From the NCBI GenBank assembly GCA_902702965.1, contig CACRXP010001144.1, forward strand, positions 78,498 through 142,497: a DNA stretch of 64,000 nt, given 5' to 3'. Under the pieces are notes generated by a model. That model saw nothing but the letters and a program-made list of their open reading frames with translations, was not told the DNA's origin and did not search any database. Shown piece after piece: positions 22,429-33,504 of the stretch. The translations under genes and the position numbers were made by a program. Numbering within the stretch: the first letter of the stretch is position 1; the number at the start of each line of letters is the position of its first letter. This DNA comes from Spirometra erinaceieuropaei. Its lineage: Eukaryota > Platyhelminthes > Cestoda > Diphyllobothriidea > Diphyllobothriidae.

Positions 22429-23903
22429 TGGTTTTTTAAGCCTCTCCCTCCCGAAACCCATTTTGGAATTCGTTAATGTACTCATCCAGGCTGTCTGAGA
22501 TGTTTTTTTTTGAATGTGCAGACCAGGGTGCCCGTTGAAACCATTCTTTTCTGATGTCTAGGCACTTTGTGTACGTTCTTGACGCGGAATCCATGCTCAC
22601 CACATCCGCAATACGTTCCCTCTTCTTGGGTGCTGGGGTGGTTTTTTGCCTTCACGTTAACCGAGGAATAGGTTTTCGGGTTGCTAAGAGTCTTGGTATC
22701 TACACATCTGCTTGTAAGCCGATAGAGGGCCTTTTTGAATGCAAGTATGGTTTGGCGTAATAAGCCACATCTATCTTTTAAAAACCCGGCAAAGTGGACG
22801 TGTGCGTGTCCTAACCCGTTTTTGCACTTTTACTCTACACCGCAACTCGCGAAACGCCTCTATGCATTTTCGGTATGTGACAAAAAACTACTTATGTAAG
22901 TGAGATCCCAGTACTGACCAGCATGAGACGCGGTGTCTGGTTCACTGAAATGCTGGCCTGTGATCCAGCATCCTGTCAGGTACCTCCTTAAGTTGCACTC
23001 CGAGAGGTCACCGCGTAGATGTTGCTTCAAAGCCTGTGTATGTGTTGTGCCGATTTTGAAGAAGTCTTGTCGCCAGTTTACAAGTTGTGACACCAACATA
23101 TGGTGCTTTGATGAATACGCCCATGCTCGGATGTTCCACTTCCTTGTGCTTCCGAACATGCTGCCGATCAAATAACATTTGTTAGAGTTTGTCTCCCATG
23201 TTTTGGAAGTCTTGGCATCGTCGAGATTCAGATCTTGCTCCTCTCATAAACTTGCCAACTTCTAAACTTTCGTATGCCGCGTGGCTTCGGGTATTTTTGC
23301 TTAAAACGTGTAAATCTCCGTGAAATGTTCAATAGTTTCTATTTGTTCTTTTTCTCGGGGCCACTTTGACTTATATTTATTGAATAATGGCAGTAGTGTT
23401 AACGTGCATAGTATGCTTGCCCTAGGTTGATTTGTCGCTCTGAAACCTTTGCGGCAGAACCGCAGCGTATCTTGCTAACGAAGAGTTACAAGCAATCATT
23501 TTTCTCCAGGCCCTTCCAAGCCTTCTCTCAACCTATCTATGTTGGATTTATCATTGACGTTCCCTCGCTTTTTGTTCTTAATTTGTGCCCATCCTGCTCC
23601 ATGTCTCAGATGGGCTCTTCATGCTGAGCTTCATGCTTGGATCTGGTCTTTGACAAAGATAAATCTAATATGCTAACTTAAAGGGCTTAATTCGAGATCC
23701 AAGCACTTTTTGCTGTCTTTCACATTCATGCCAGCACTTCAAAAATGTTACTCGAAAATCGTTATATCATGCCCATAGCTCCTTGACTATGAGAACTGGA
23801 AAGAAAATAAGAACTCTCTAGTGCTGCAAACCAACATAATTTTTGCAGGATCTATCTCTCCTTTATAAGCAATGCAAAATCAATGACTTAACTGAAGACA
23901 TGG
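22429..23903. other. Convergent intergenic region
   Basis: Lies between the 3' ends of PUS1 (+) and the zinc-finger gene (-). TTTATT at 23376-23381 reads AATAAA on the minus strand and could be the polyadenylation signal of the zinc-finger gene. The short frames here do not resemble known proteins. Confidence 0.45.
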
Positions 23904-25148
23904 TCATTTTAGCGTGCATCTTTTCACGCAAAACAGTGCTGGAATGTCCTGGGAATTTTTTACCCCAGTATTTCTTGCACTGGTTGACAGTGCCGCCCTA
24001 TTGTAATTTCGGAGTTCCTCTGACCCACCTCGGTTGGCAATAATCGTTGGCCGTTCCGGTGCCTTAAGACGCTGATTCGCGGGTAGACGGGAATTTTGAA
24101 TGGACCATTTGGTCAGACACTGTGGCTCGTGTATCCCGATCGACATAGTTCCGTACTCTCGTCCACAGATGTAGCATACAACAAAAGGCCGACTGATCTT
24201 CCTCTTTAGCGGTTCATTGGAAACCTGGGCGGCGGATTGTCCGCTGTCACTGCTCTGAATTTTGGATGAATCCTTTCTGATATGGTTGTTTCTGTTGGCC
24301 TGAACCGGCTTGCCACATTTGCTGCAAAACTTGGCCCCGGGAGTCAGGGTCTGCGCACAGTTGTCACATTTTTTTTGACAGGGGGTACCACAGTTTGGAC
24401 AGAACTTGGCGTCGCCTGGCAGGTTTTCGCTGCAATTCTGGCATTTTGTAAAACCATCGGCATCTTCTGCCATCGGACTGGCTTCTCGCGCTCTTCGACC
24501 TGCGCCGCCTGCTGTCCTGTCTGCACCACTTGTTGCTTTCGTCTTAAGCGGTGGTGCGTGGCAGTTTGCTTCGTGTCTTTCTATCCGATCCGGCGCGTAG
24601 GTCCTGTTGCAGTGACGACAGCGAGGGAACCCATTTGAGGAAGAAGCTGCGGTGCTTGGGCCGGGTGTGGGTGTTCTCGGGGCCGGAGAACCGACCCGAG
24701 GTGGACCTCCCTGGCCCGTTTTCAAGGGTTGTCGGAGGATATTTAGGTCGAAATCTGGCTTCCTGGCCTCATAAACTGGCTTTCGTTCCTTTGGCGGTCG
24801 ACAGTATCTCTCATGCAAATTAACCCTATCAGCAGCAAACCTTCGGCCGCATCTCTTGCAGGCAACTAGGTTGCTTTGAGCCACTTTAGAGGCGGCCTCA
24901 TTGTAGGCATCAAGGTTGGGGTCAGTCCCGGTGGTTTTGATGGCCTGTTCGCCTATACCACCACCTCCCTGATCTGAAAAGTTTCCAAACCCTTGTGGTT
25001 TCACGGGTTCCGGCCGACGTTGGCTGGGTGGAAGTTTGTTGTTTTCATCATGCCACTTCTTTAGACACTGTTTCTCATGAATTCCTATGGAAGCTGTCCC
25101 GAATTCCCGTTGGCAAATATAGCAAATCACCGTTCGTGGCCTCCCCAT
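23904..25148 (-). CDS. C2HC/zinc-ribbon protein, ZNF474/ZC2HC1-like
   Basis: A 414-residue open frame with no stop. It has four C-X2-C-X11-H-X3-C zinc fingers: residues 9-28 (CYICQREFGTASIGIHEKQC), one near residue 100 (CKRCGRRF...HERYC), one near residue 180 (CRHCNRTY...HEANC) and one near residue 345 (CYICGREYGTMSIGIHEPQC). Between the third and fourth sit two CxxC...CxxC zinc ribbons (CQNC...CPNC, CDNC...CSKC). The first and last fingers, followed by KW...N..LP..QR, are typical of ZNF474-type proteins. These are poorly characterised, several being testis or cilium associated. The start at 25148 was preferred over 25193 because the upstream codons look like an intron end (TTTTTAG). The last about 20 codons may be read-through past a donor (GGTAAA) into an intron. 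Confidence 0.85.
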   Translation of the reverse strand: MGRPRTVICYICQREFGTASIGIHEKQCLKKWHDENNKLPPSQRRPEPVKPQGFGNFSDQGGGGIGEQAIKTTGTDPNLDAYNEAASKVAQSNLVACKRCGRRFAADRVNLHERYCRPPKERKPVYEARKPDFDLNILRQPLKTGQGGPPRVGSPAPRTPTPGPSTAASSSNGFPRCRHCNRTYAPDRIERHEANCHAPPLKTKATSGADRTAGGAGRRAREASPMAEDADGFTKCQNCSENLPGDAKFCPNCGTPCQKKCDNCAQTLTPGAKFCSKCGKPVQANRNNHIRKDSSKIQSSDSGQSAAQVSNEPLKRKISRPFVVCYICGREYGTMSIGIHEPQCLTKWSIQNSRLPANQRLKAPERPTIIANRGGSEELRNYNRAALSTSARNTGVKNSQDIPALFCVKRCTLK

Positions 25149-25193
25149 CTTTTCACCTAAAAAGGTTTGCGAACCGTTAGCACGACCTTTCAA

Positions 25194-28100
25194 CTAAGAA
25201 ATTAGTTTAAGATAAGCAGAAGCAGAGAAAGTTTACTGAGTTTCTTAAGTATTTCTAGATTGTTTTGGGTAATCCAATGATCGCATGTGCGATAACAGAC
25301 TTCGTGGTAACCGCATGAGGTGTCGCATATCATATGCCCATAGGAAAAACGAGACATTCCTTAAATATGCCATAAGGACCGTCTTGTCAAACCTTTGTCG
25401 TCACCGTCTTTTGCAGGTACCACTTGTCATGGTAAATGCCTTTAACGAAACGACTTATGCAGTGACAGCAGAATTCGACGGAATACAAACGAATGGATGC
25501 AGCACATTTTGCTTGATCTCGGGTCTTTTTGTGAAGTTGTGCGGATTGGTTTCGTTGGGTTCCTGACCTTTTCTTAAACCGAGACAGTACTCCATTGTGA
25601 CCTGCAGACGAATTGGCAGTGCGTTTCGGATGGTGGACTTTAGTTGGCATGGCCTTCCGATACTAGTGACGCCATGAACCTGGGGTGACAGACAGGGATT
25701 TTGATTTTGTTATGATAAAAATATGCATTAGGCGGTCTATAAATGCAAGATAAAAGCAGACGAATGCAGCGCGCCTATGTAATGGGAGGAAAGCGGTTGA
25801 CATCATATATCAATGCCGACATTTCTGGCGAAAGTCTTGATGTATACGTACGACCTCTGTAGCAGTGCACGTGTTCAGTTCCCGGACATGTCAGTTTCAA
25901 TATCCGTGAGATTACATTTCCAAACTGATAAATAACATTAGTGATAAAAGTCATATTGGTATACCAATTTTAGAAGTATACTTGAGTCTTTTTGACAATT
26001 CGCCTTTGCAGAATAAAAGAATAAACTAGCGAAGTTTCTAGCATCCTTTAACAGAAACGACGTCTCGCTAAGAAATGTCTTGAAAACTAATCACCACATA
26101 CGCGAACAGTATCAATGCTCATTTTAAAACCACACTGGCCATATTGGTCACACCCTGAACCGATGAGATGTGACTAAAACTCTGAGATTTGATATTTGGT
26201 CGACATTCAAGCCGTATATTAAATACGTGATTCACAAATTGACCTTTATTTTTTGGCGATTCATCCGTGAAATCCGTACAATTGTCCAAGGAAGGTTTAT
26301 TGTCGACAGCAGTTCTCCTAGATCCATTTGGGTTCTATCATATGGTTTTCAGTTCCATGCATGTTCCCACAACACTACGGTTTATTTGTCGCTGCTGTCT
26401 AGGTTACGCAAATGCCAACCAAATGAAAAATCGACGGGTTTTGGACCTTGAACAAGTCATTTTGGGCTGATCTACAAGATTTGATAGTTCTATAAAGCAG
26501 TAGGGATAAATAGGAAAAGTCTGTATTGATACGCTATTTGAAGACGATCGCTAATAAAACAGTATAGGAAGCATTTATTTACTCGAAGCTTGTTCGAGGT
26601 TGCTAATGACGGGCAGGTTGACCGAAGCTTCATGGCAAAAATGGACGTCATATTTTTGGAAGCATTGGTGATAGGTAGATGGCCTCAAGAGCATGTAGTG
26701 GCATCTTCTACTTGCCTTCGTCCAACCTACATATATCTTGAGAACTATTAACTATGTTAGGTAATACAACAACTCCCGTGCCAGCTAGCCATGTTCGAGC
26801 ATTTAGATTATAACAAGTCTGCTGTTTTTTTTAAATAATAAACTCTGTGATCGTTAACGTTGGTTGTTAATTTCAATGTCAAGCATGCACTTCGTAAACA
26901 TGTGATTATAGATGATGAGAAATAGAATTATACTTAGGTTTACCCCGCTCTTTCCACGTAGAACTGACACTCCCTGGGATCCAGAGTTCACGGAAAGTCC
27001 CAACCACGATGCGTCATTCCTGTGCCGACGACGGGAGGTAAAAATGATGCAGCTCGAACTAAATGTACAACATACGAAACAGTAAACTTGTTTCAAACTA
27101 TATCTTATTTTTCAATGAGCCGCAGAGCGTGTGCTATTCTGGGAGCTTTTCCCACAAAACCGTACGAGATGTGCATGCTAATAAGGGATGGAAAACCTAT
27201 TCGGCATATTTTTGCACTCTAGTTTCGAGGATTGCAGACCGAATTAAGAAATTCTGTGCGGTTATGGTTCTTGAATTTCACTGGCCAAGTTTCCTAGACA
27301 ATTAATGTATCAAATAAAACAGATGCTTATGGACTCTGAAGTTTATTACTTGTTTGTGGGAGTTATAAAATGTACTTTCAAACTGACATACACGAAGCAA
27401 AGATAGAGCGGTTATTTAACGCTAGTAATTCCGATCAAGTTGCCAAGACTTGATCATTTGTGCCTAAGTTTTCACAAACAATTACTTTGGCATAATCAGT
27501 ACCGCAATGTGGTTTAAGTACTTGAACCGCATGTACTAAATTTGCATAACGTATTAGATAGAAGTGCCATCGAATCAATTCTTATATTATTTTACTCCAC
27601 TGGACATATGCACTTTGCATTGTACTAAATGCAGATGTAAACGTTTCCGCTGTTTCTAAGATGTTGGACTTCCCCATTATTCTCAGCAACGCTCTGTTTA
27701 CAAATAAGTGTGCGACTGAAGCACACACTAAGGGGCATAGTGAGGTGTGTTATGTCGATGTGAACCACGCAGAAATAGTTCAAACAATTTGATGACGAGT
27801 AAGCTGTGTCCTGAAAATCCTCATCTGAGGGATCTGTCTTTGACAGTTTATACGTACATTTAATCCGCATTAGCGATTTTACATAGCATTTTAGGCCGTT
27901 GATAACATTATAACGACTATTTAGAGCTTAATCGGACAGCAAAGCGAAAACAACAATATCAAGTTGCAATAAAAGCAACATTCAGTGAGCGTTACATTTT
28001 TTTAATAAGGCATTTCTGATTTTGGGAAGTGCACGTATCAATAATAGCATAAAGATTTATGCTAGATACCTAGCTTTATGCGGATACCTATGTATATGTT

Positions 28101-28410
28101 CATAATTAAAAAAACTACATGCTTTCGCATAACTGCGAACAAATGCATAGTTAGTTATACTTACTTATAGCGGAACCACCCTAGCAGCAATTCCATAGCG
28201 AGGTGACGGCGCCTCGTTGTGGAAAAGTCGCGATACAATGACCGATTTATAGCGGATTTTGTCCATGTAGTCGCTATGGAAGCAATGGCGAAAAGTCGCG
28301 ATACGGCGCTTTGCAGCTGCGGGACGCCTTTCCTTAGTGACCTTTCCGTTTTAGCACCTACGAAAGCTCTTTTTCGCACTTCCCATCCGATTTATTACTA
28401 AATGAACTAC
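25194..28410. other. AT-rich intergenic, no gene recognised
   Basis: Only short frames (93 codons or fewer). The sequence becomes strongly AT-rich towards 27900-28160. Near 28220 and 28290 the 14-base string AAAAGTCGCGATAC occurs twice. Nothing else stands out. Confidence 0.5.
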
Positions 28411-28680
28411 GGTACCCCTCTCCCCCCAAGAAGGTTTAATGAAGGCGTTTTGACGAAGTAGAAATAATGATTTATTATAAAAAATAAAATATATAAGTAA
28501 TCGCTTATATATAATTGCAATCATATATAATTATATATGATTGCATGCAATCATTTATAATTATATATGATTGCAATTATATATAAGCGATTACTTATAT
28601 ATTTTATTTTTCATAATAAATCATTATTTCTACTTCGTCAAAACGCCTTCATTAAACCTTCTTGGGGGGTGGGGGGTACC
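28411..28680. repeat. 270-bp near-perfect palindrome (foldback/MITE-like)
   Basis: The two 135-base arms are reverse complements around a centre at 28545/28546 (TTGCA|TGCAA), with only a few mismatches. The tips are GGTACC at both ends followed by C/G-rich runs. The interior is almost pure AT with ATATATAA motifs. There is essentially no loop. A terminal inverted repeat occupying the whole length suggests a foldback transposon or MITE, though no coding capacity and no clear target duplication is visible. Confidence 0.9.
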
Positions 28681-28776
28681 TAATTAACTTAACTTATTAA
28701 CTAATGATAATATATAAGTAACTACTCATAAGTAGTTACTTATATATTATAATTATTTAATAAGTTAAGTTAATTA
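28681..28776. repeat. 96-bp palindrome abutting the larger one
   Basis: Begins at the base after the 270-bp palindrome. The outer arms TAATTAACTTAACTTATTAA (28681-28700) and its reverse complement (28757-28776) are perfect. The inner part is nearly so around CTACT-cata-AGTAG. Beyond it (28777-28920) come further TTATAACT/AGTTATAA stretches that partly pair, giving a run of cruciform-prone DNA of about 500 bases. Confidence 0.85.
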
Positions 28777-28920
28777 GGTTATAACGTATGTTATAACTTG
28801 ATTAATTTAACTTAATAATTAATTCCCTAATAGCAATAGATATTGAGTCGATATACGGATAATAGCCATAGTTATAGTTATAATTATAACTTATATAGGT
28901 TATAACTTACTTGACTGGTT

Positions 28921-29705
28921 ATATTCTGCAATTTCAGAATAATATTTTTTGTTTATCTCGGTGTCGTTGACGGGCGTCACGCTTTATGTCAGTTTTGAGT
29001 CATGTTTGAAATATAAGCCTTTGAAACTACCCAAGTGCACAACTGCTTACCCTACCTTTATCTTTATTTCCAACTCAGAAGTGCCGGTGGTGGTTAAAAC
29101 ATAACAACTAGTTTGTCTACTGAAACATTTAAACAAATTTAGTTCGATTACTGTAGACATTGACATCTTTGGGTCTGATCGTCCTAGAACAGCTCCCCGT
29201 TATTGTCGCTGACAGCTGGCATGCGCGAAAGCATTGATATTGATCGATTCACCATAAGAAAGCCTAGTACTACCCTTGCCTATCTTTTATAAATTAAATG
29301 TGTTCTCATTCTTCATAATTGTTTAACCCAGTGTCCTTGTTGCGGTAGATGTGAAGTCTAGGAGTTCCTTTTATTAATATCCCCACCTCAGAGTCCTTCG
29401 AACGGCTTTGATTACGTGTATTCCACGACTTACTTTTACATTGCCAGCACATAGCTAAATCAAGAACATTGAGCGAAATATGTAAACAGAATGTGGAATG
29501 TTTATTCAACTGTTGATAACAAACGAGATACGGTAGTTTAATGCAATAATTTTACCAAATAGATTAGAGAACTCTCCTTGCGGCGTTGCGTGGAAACACT
29601 ACGAAATATCCTCCAAAAAAATTTACCTCAACATACCCAAAACTGTCGTCCGTGTAGCACTGCACTAGAAAATCTCTGACCGTGAATCAATGTAGCAATA
29701 CCCTT
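28921..29705. other. Intergenic, no gene recognised
   Basis: Short frames only; no repeat or RNA recognised. Confidence 0.5.
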
Positions 29706-29909
29706 TCATGGATGCCTCTGTCCGAATAGCCAGTAGTGGGTAGGTTTCTTGCTATAACCTCGGTTCTTGGTGAGTAAGCTTGATGTGGTCGTACGACGGG
29801 TGTCTCTTTGCTGTGGCAACGGATAATCGTCTTCCGGACGCCGCAAATTTGTCGATGTAGGCCGTAAAGCCATCCATTTTGGGTTAACTGCCCCGCCTGC
29901 TTCTGACAT
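29706..29909 (-). CDS. Candidate small protein or exon, unknown function
   Basis: A 67-codon frame (MSEAGGAVNPKWMALRPTST...) rich in Arg, Thr and Pro, ending LFGQRHP. The lack of low-complexity AT codons and the composition look more like coding than the surrounding DNA. A CAG just after the Met (ATGTCAG|AAGCAGG) could alternatively be a splice acceptor, making it a terminal exon. I recognise no domain. Confidence 0.3.
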   Translation of the reverse strand: MSEAGGAVNPKWMALRPTSTNLRRPEDDYPLPQQRDTRRTTTSSLLTKNRGYSKKPTHYWLFGQRHP

Positions 29910-31352
29910 TTATCGCGACAAAGCGACCATCCCAGTGATAAAGAAAGTTCAACGATATGCCAGATGTAGGGACGTCCGATATTTCAACATTTGGTCATAG
30001 TGTGCATAAGAGGTTCCATGTGTTTTCTGGTCAAAATATTTTTTTTATTATTCAGACACTGATTTTAGATACGAACTGGATAGGTTCTGTGTAGTGCAAT
30101 GAGTTCCTGCAAATGTGCGACGTAGTCTTCCGCCGTGTTAACCCATGTTAGCTGTATGGAAATTGAAAGTCGACGAGAAAACTTAAGACGCGTCTCGTTT
30201 GCCTCATAAAAGAAAAATAACCCCTGGGGGGAAGTGAAGAGTTACCAGATAGATCACAAAAACACAGGGGATGTTTTATACCAATCACAGGGGTGGTGTT
30301 CCTCTGCGAATGCCAAAAAAATGCTAGTTAATGTCCAATTCACGCAGTCCACTTTAACTTTTTTCTGGGATGGACGGGGGTTGAGCGGTCGTATAAATCG
30401 TCAGAAGGTAACACACCTCATGGACTTGTTTACTCCGTGTGTTGACACCACAGACTAAATAGACACATGACACTGCACCAAAATAGAATGCCCAATCGTT
30501 GCCGTATCCTGTCGTAGGGCTGATGCCATTCGTGCCTACTTCGCAAAAAATTATACCATTGCCGGAATGAATCGCCAGCCTACTTTTGTGAATGGCAATG
30601 GACCTAAGCCTGTCCTTCGAAAAGAGTAACCTGCTGGCCTTGACTGTATGAGGGTCCGCACGCGTTGTGCTGTACTCTTAAAGTCGGTGTATGTCAAACG
30701 GGATTTCCAAAACGTGAAAACTTATTTCTGGAGACGTGATTCTCAGGAGCTTTGCGGGGAAGGCAATATGTTTACCATAGTCCAAAATAGCCTGGTTCGT
30801 GGAGCAGATCCGTGAGCAGTGAAAGAAGGGGTTACTCAGGATAATGACGCATGGTAAACCTGACGAAAGGTCGTTATGCAATGTGGTGTCATTTTCTGTA
30901 AACACGTGCGGCCATTGGTTGCATAGCATCGAGGTTTCTTCCAAAGAACCCGATTGATCTGTATGTATGGTGTTTTCCGGCCCTAAAGGTGTTCGCACAC
31001 AACTGCAACGTCTGTATTAGCACTTTGAACAGTAGCTGATGATATGGGATAGGTTCGCCAGCTGGTATCGCGCTGATTCAACGCGCTACTATTAAAAGCT
31101 CGCGCTTGGAATGTAATCTAAATTTTTTGATCTCCGATGAATTTGGTCATCCCGAGTTTTCAGTTTCCTTAGCACTAATGCAGCCTGAAGTTATTGAGAT
31201 TCGGATTCGAGTCGGCACTATCTTTCTCCTCATGAGTATTTCAAAAGGACTGTTGCCTGAGCGACCGACGCCCTTGTGACCGCTTCTCGCCAGCGGCCTT
31301 GCAAAATTTTCCAAGTCTAAGTCGTACCGCTTTTTGATTCACACGGTTGATC
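29910..31352. other. Intergenic, no gene recognised
   Basis: Contains frames of 74 and 106 codons with no resemblance to known proteins. The region ends where the truncated D-family retrotransposon begins. Confidence 0.5.
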
Positions 31353-32712
31353 TGGCTCAGACCATGACATAGTTGTTTCAACGTTGGAATTCGAGGCTGA
31401 CAAAACGTCGTCCCCAAAGTATAGCTTCTTCCGCGATTTCCAATCAACTCGCTCAACCGAATTATTAACACACCTTAATTCCTACGACTTGATTGATTTC
31501 TTCCTTAGTTCGGATGTAAATGTTTGCACTGCAAATCTGTACGAACATTTGGATCCGCTTATTTCTCATTTTGTCCCCCGTAAGAAAATTATTAATGTTG
31601 GGGATGAGGTTTTCCTACCCTTACCCTTTCGTCGCAGATTGCGCAGACTTTATCGTCGATTCCATATTCAGAACAATGTTTCTGTCCTGCCCTTGATTTG
31701 TGATGTTTCTGATCGAGCTAAGAGATTGTCTGAAGAAAAACAGCCAGCCGAAGAAGTCCAGTTTACCGAAAACCATTCGCTAAATTTCGCGAAACTTTTC
31801 TCTAGAAAAATACGAACTCACAGAAAGACGCAGCATGCCATCCTCCAAGACGCTCTCGGAAAGCCCATAGTTGATGCCCAGTTAACCGCTGATAGCTTCA
31901 ATGATTTCCTGTCCAAAACGTTCATTGAAGACTCGACCACTCCGCTTCCGACCATCCAGTCATTGACCGGGGCAGTTCTAGAAACCATAACCTTCACTCT
32001 GTGGGATGTGACTGTTGTCGGCATACGGGCCTTGATCCTTTATGGTTCCGTAGATTTCAAAAGGGACTATTTCTGCTATTTAATCTCTTATATAATCACA
32101 CATTTAACCCACTCACCTCTTTAAGACACCATGTCCACGCACGACGTAACAGCCACCGTGAGGTCTTTTTATTTCTGCCTCTGGCACGTACTGTTAAATA
32201 TCGTCGGTTCTTTTCTGCAAATGCAATTGCTATTTGGAATAAACTACCCATGAGTATGAAAAATCTGCAAAATTATCCTTTATTTAAGAGAACTATTATT
32301 TGATTCTTGCATTCGGAAAAGCTCCCACAAATTTTGGGTGCTGAATTTACTGATCGACTGTACCGTAGCGATGGCGTTTGTGGTCACTGAATACTATGAC
32401 CTGTCTTAGTATGGAAAATTTCGTTGGCCACCAGCGACAGCTTTTCCTCAACGCCTCTACTTTAACTATCCCCAACTTCAGGAAAGGAACTGACGTCCGA
32501 TAATCTCCGACACAGTACAACCCCCCATTCCTTCTTGTCGATCGAAAGTCTGCCGCCAGCTGTTTTTTCGCCTGGACCCTCTTAACCATAAAAGTCATCA
32601 ATTATATTTTTATTCCTTTACCTCAGGTGTTTTTTTTACTGCTGGTCGGATTTGTGTTTAACGCTTTCCTTGACAATGCCTGTAAACTGGCATTAAATAA
32701 AATTATCAAATT
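31353..32712 (+). mobile_element. Non-LTR retrotransposon D, 5'-truncated and internally deleted
   Basis: Matches the longer D copy: 31353-32013 corresponds to about 50504-51163, and 32018-32712 to about 52352-53030. The intervening 1184 bases, the heart of the reverse transcriptase, are missing. The junction is GTTG (32014-32017), present at both ends of the lost segment in the long copy. It retains the end of the endonuclease (SDHDIV-like start), a linker read as a 246-codon frame (31384-32124), and the C-terminal region with FLPLARTVKYRRFFS. The 3' end reads GGCATTAAATAAAATT. By eye it differs from the long copy by about 3-4% left and about 8% right of the junction. Confidence 0.85.
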
Positions 32713-33094
32713 TCACGCTTTTACAAATAATCAAGGGAGTCGAGTATTGCCCTCCTGACACTGGCCGAAATATGCAACCCAAGTGGGAATTAAATGTCCG
32801 CACACGTGTGTTACGGGCTGCAATGCCGCCAATGACCTACAGACGCACGGCGGTGTTGCTGATCTGTGTGAAGGAATAAGCACTAACTGAAATCGAAGGA
32901 CAGCATTTCTGGATCTCATGGCATAGCATCGTCCCCAGCCAAACGGGCAAAGGGACTGATAATTTTCGCGGATGTTGCTTACGAAGACAAGTCTTGTTTG
33001 ACATTCCTCAGAGTCAGTGAGAAATTTGTAGAAACGTAGGATGATATATAGGTTCTGAAATAGAGATGGAAGAGTTGAGGGAACTTACTCGCAA
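32713..33094. other. Intergenic, no gene recognised
   Basis: No supported feature between the D remnant and the candidate exon that follows. Confidence 0.5.
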
Positions 33095-33418
33095 TTACTT
33101 AAAAATAGGAAGCCGTCGAAGACAGAACTCAGAAGAAGAAAAAACGTACCAAATCTTCGCCTCCTCAGCTGTAGCACCCAATGAGGAATCGACGGCCTGA
33201 GTTAAACAGACCAGAATTGAGGCAACGTCGGTGTGTAACGCACCAAACATTTCGCAGGGTTGATTCGAAGAAGCGAGGCCACTTTTGGCGCGGATCCCGG
33301 ATGAGTTTGGTGTGACTTCGCCTACTTCGCTTCCGCCGTCCGACCGTACCGCGTTTCCATTACCGTCAGCACATCCCCAGCCATTACCAGTAGTTGCGAA
33401 CAGCGCTGCATTCCCCAC
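33095..33418 (-). CDS. Candidate first exon, unknown protein
   Basis: The minus-strand frame starts MGNAALFATTGNGWGCADGN and runs through Gly/Ser/Ala-rich sequence to AVDSSLGATAEEAKI. There a good donor (G|GTACGT) occurs, after which the frame continues into T-rich intron-like DNA. The balanced base composition contrasts with its surroundings. I recognise no domain and found no partner exon. Confidence 0.35.
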   Translation of the reverse strand: MGNAALFATTGNGWGCADGNGNAVRSDGGSEVGEVTPNSSGIRAKSGLASSNQPCEMFGALHTDVASILVCLTQAVDSSLGATAEEAKIWYVFSSSEFCLRRLPIFK

Positions 33419-33504
33419 TGGCGTCTAACTGTTATGGCGTGACCATCTCCCCCTCCAGGTGGATCATCTGTGTATGTCACCACTTCCTTGTCCCTCAGTC
33501 AGTC

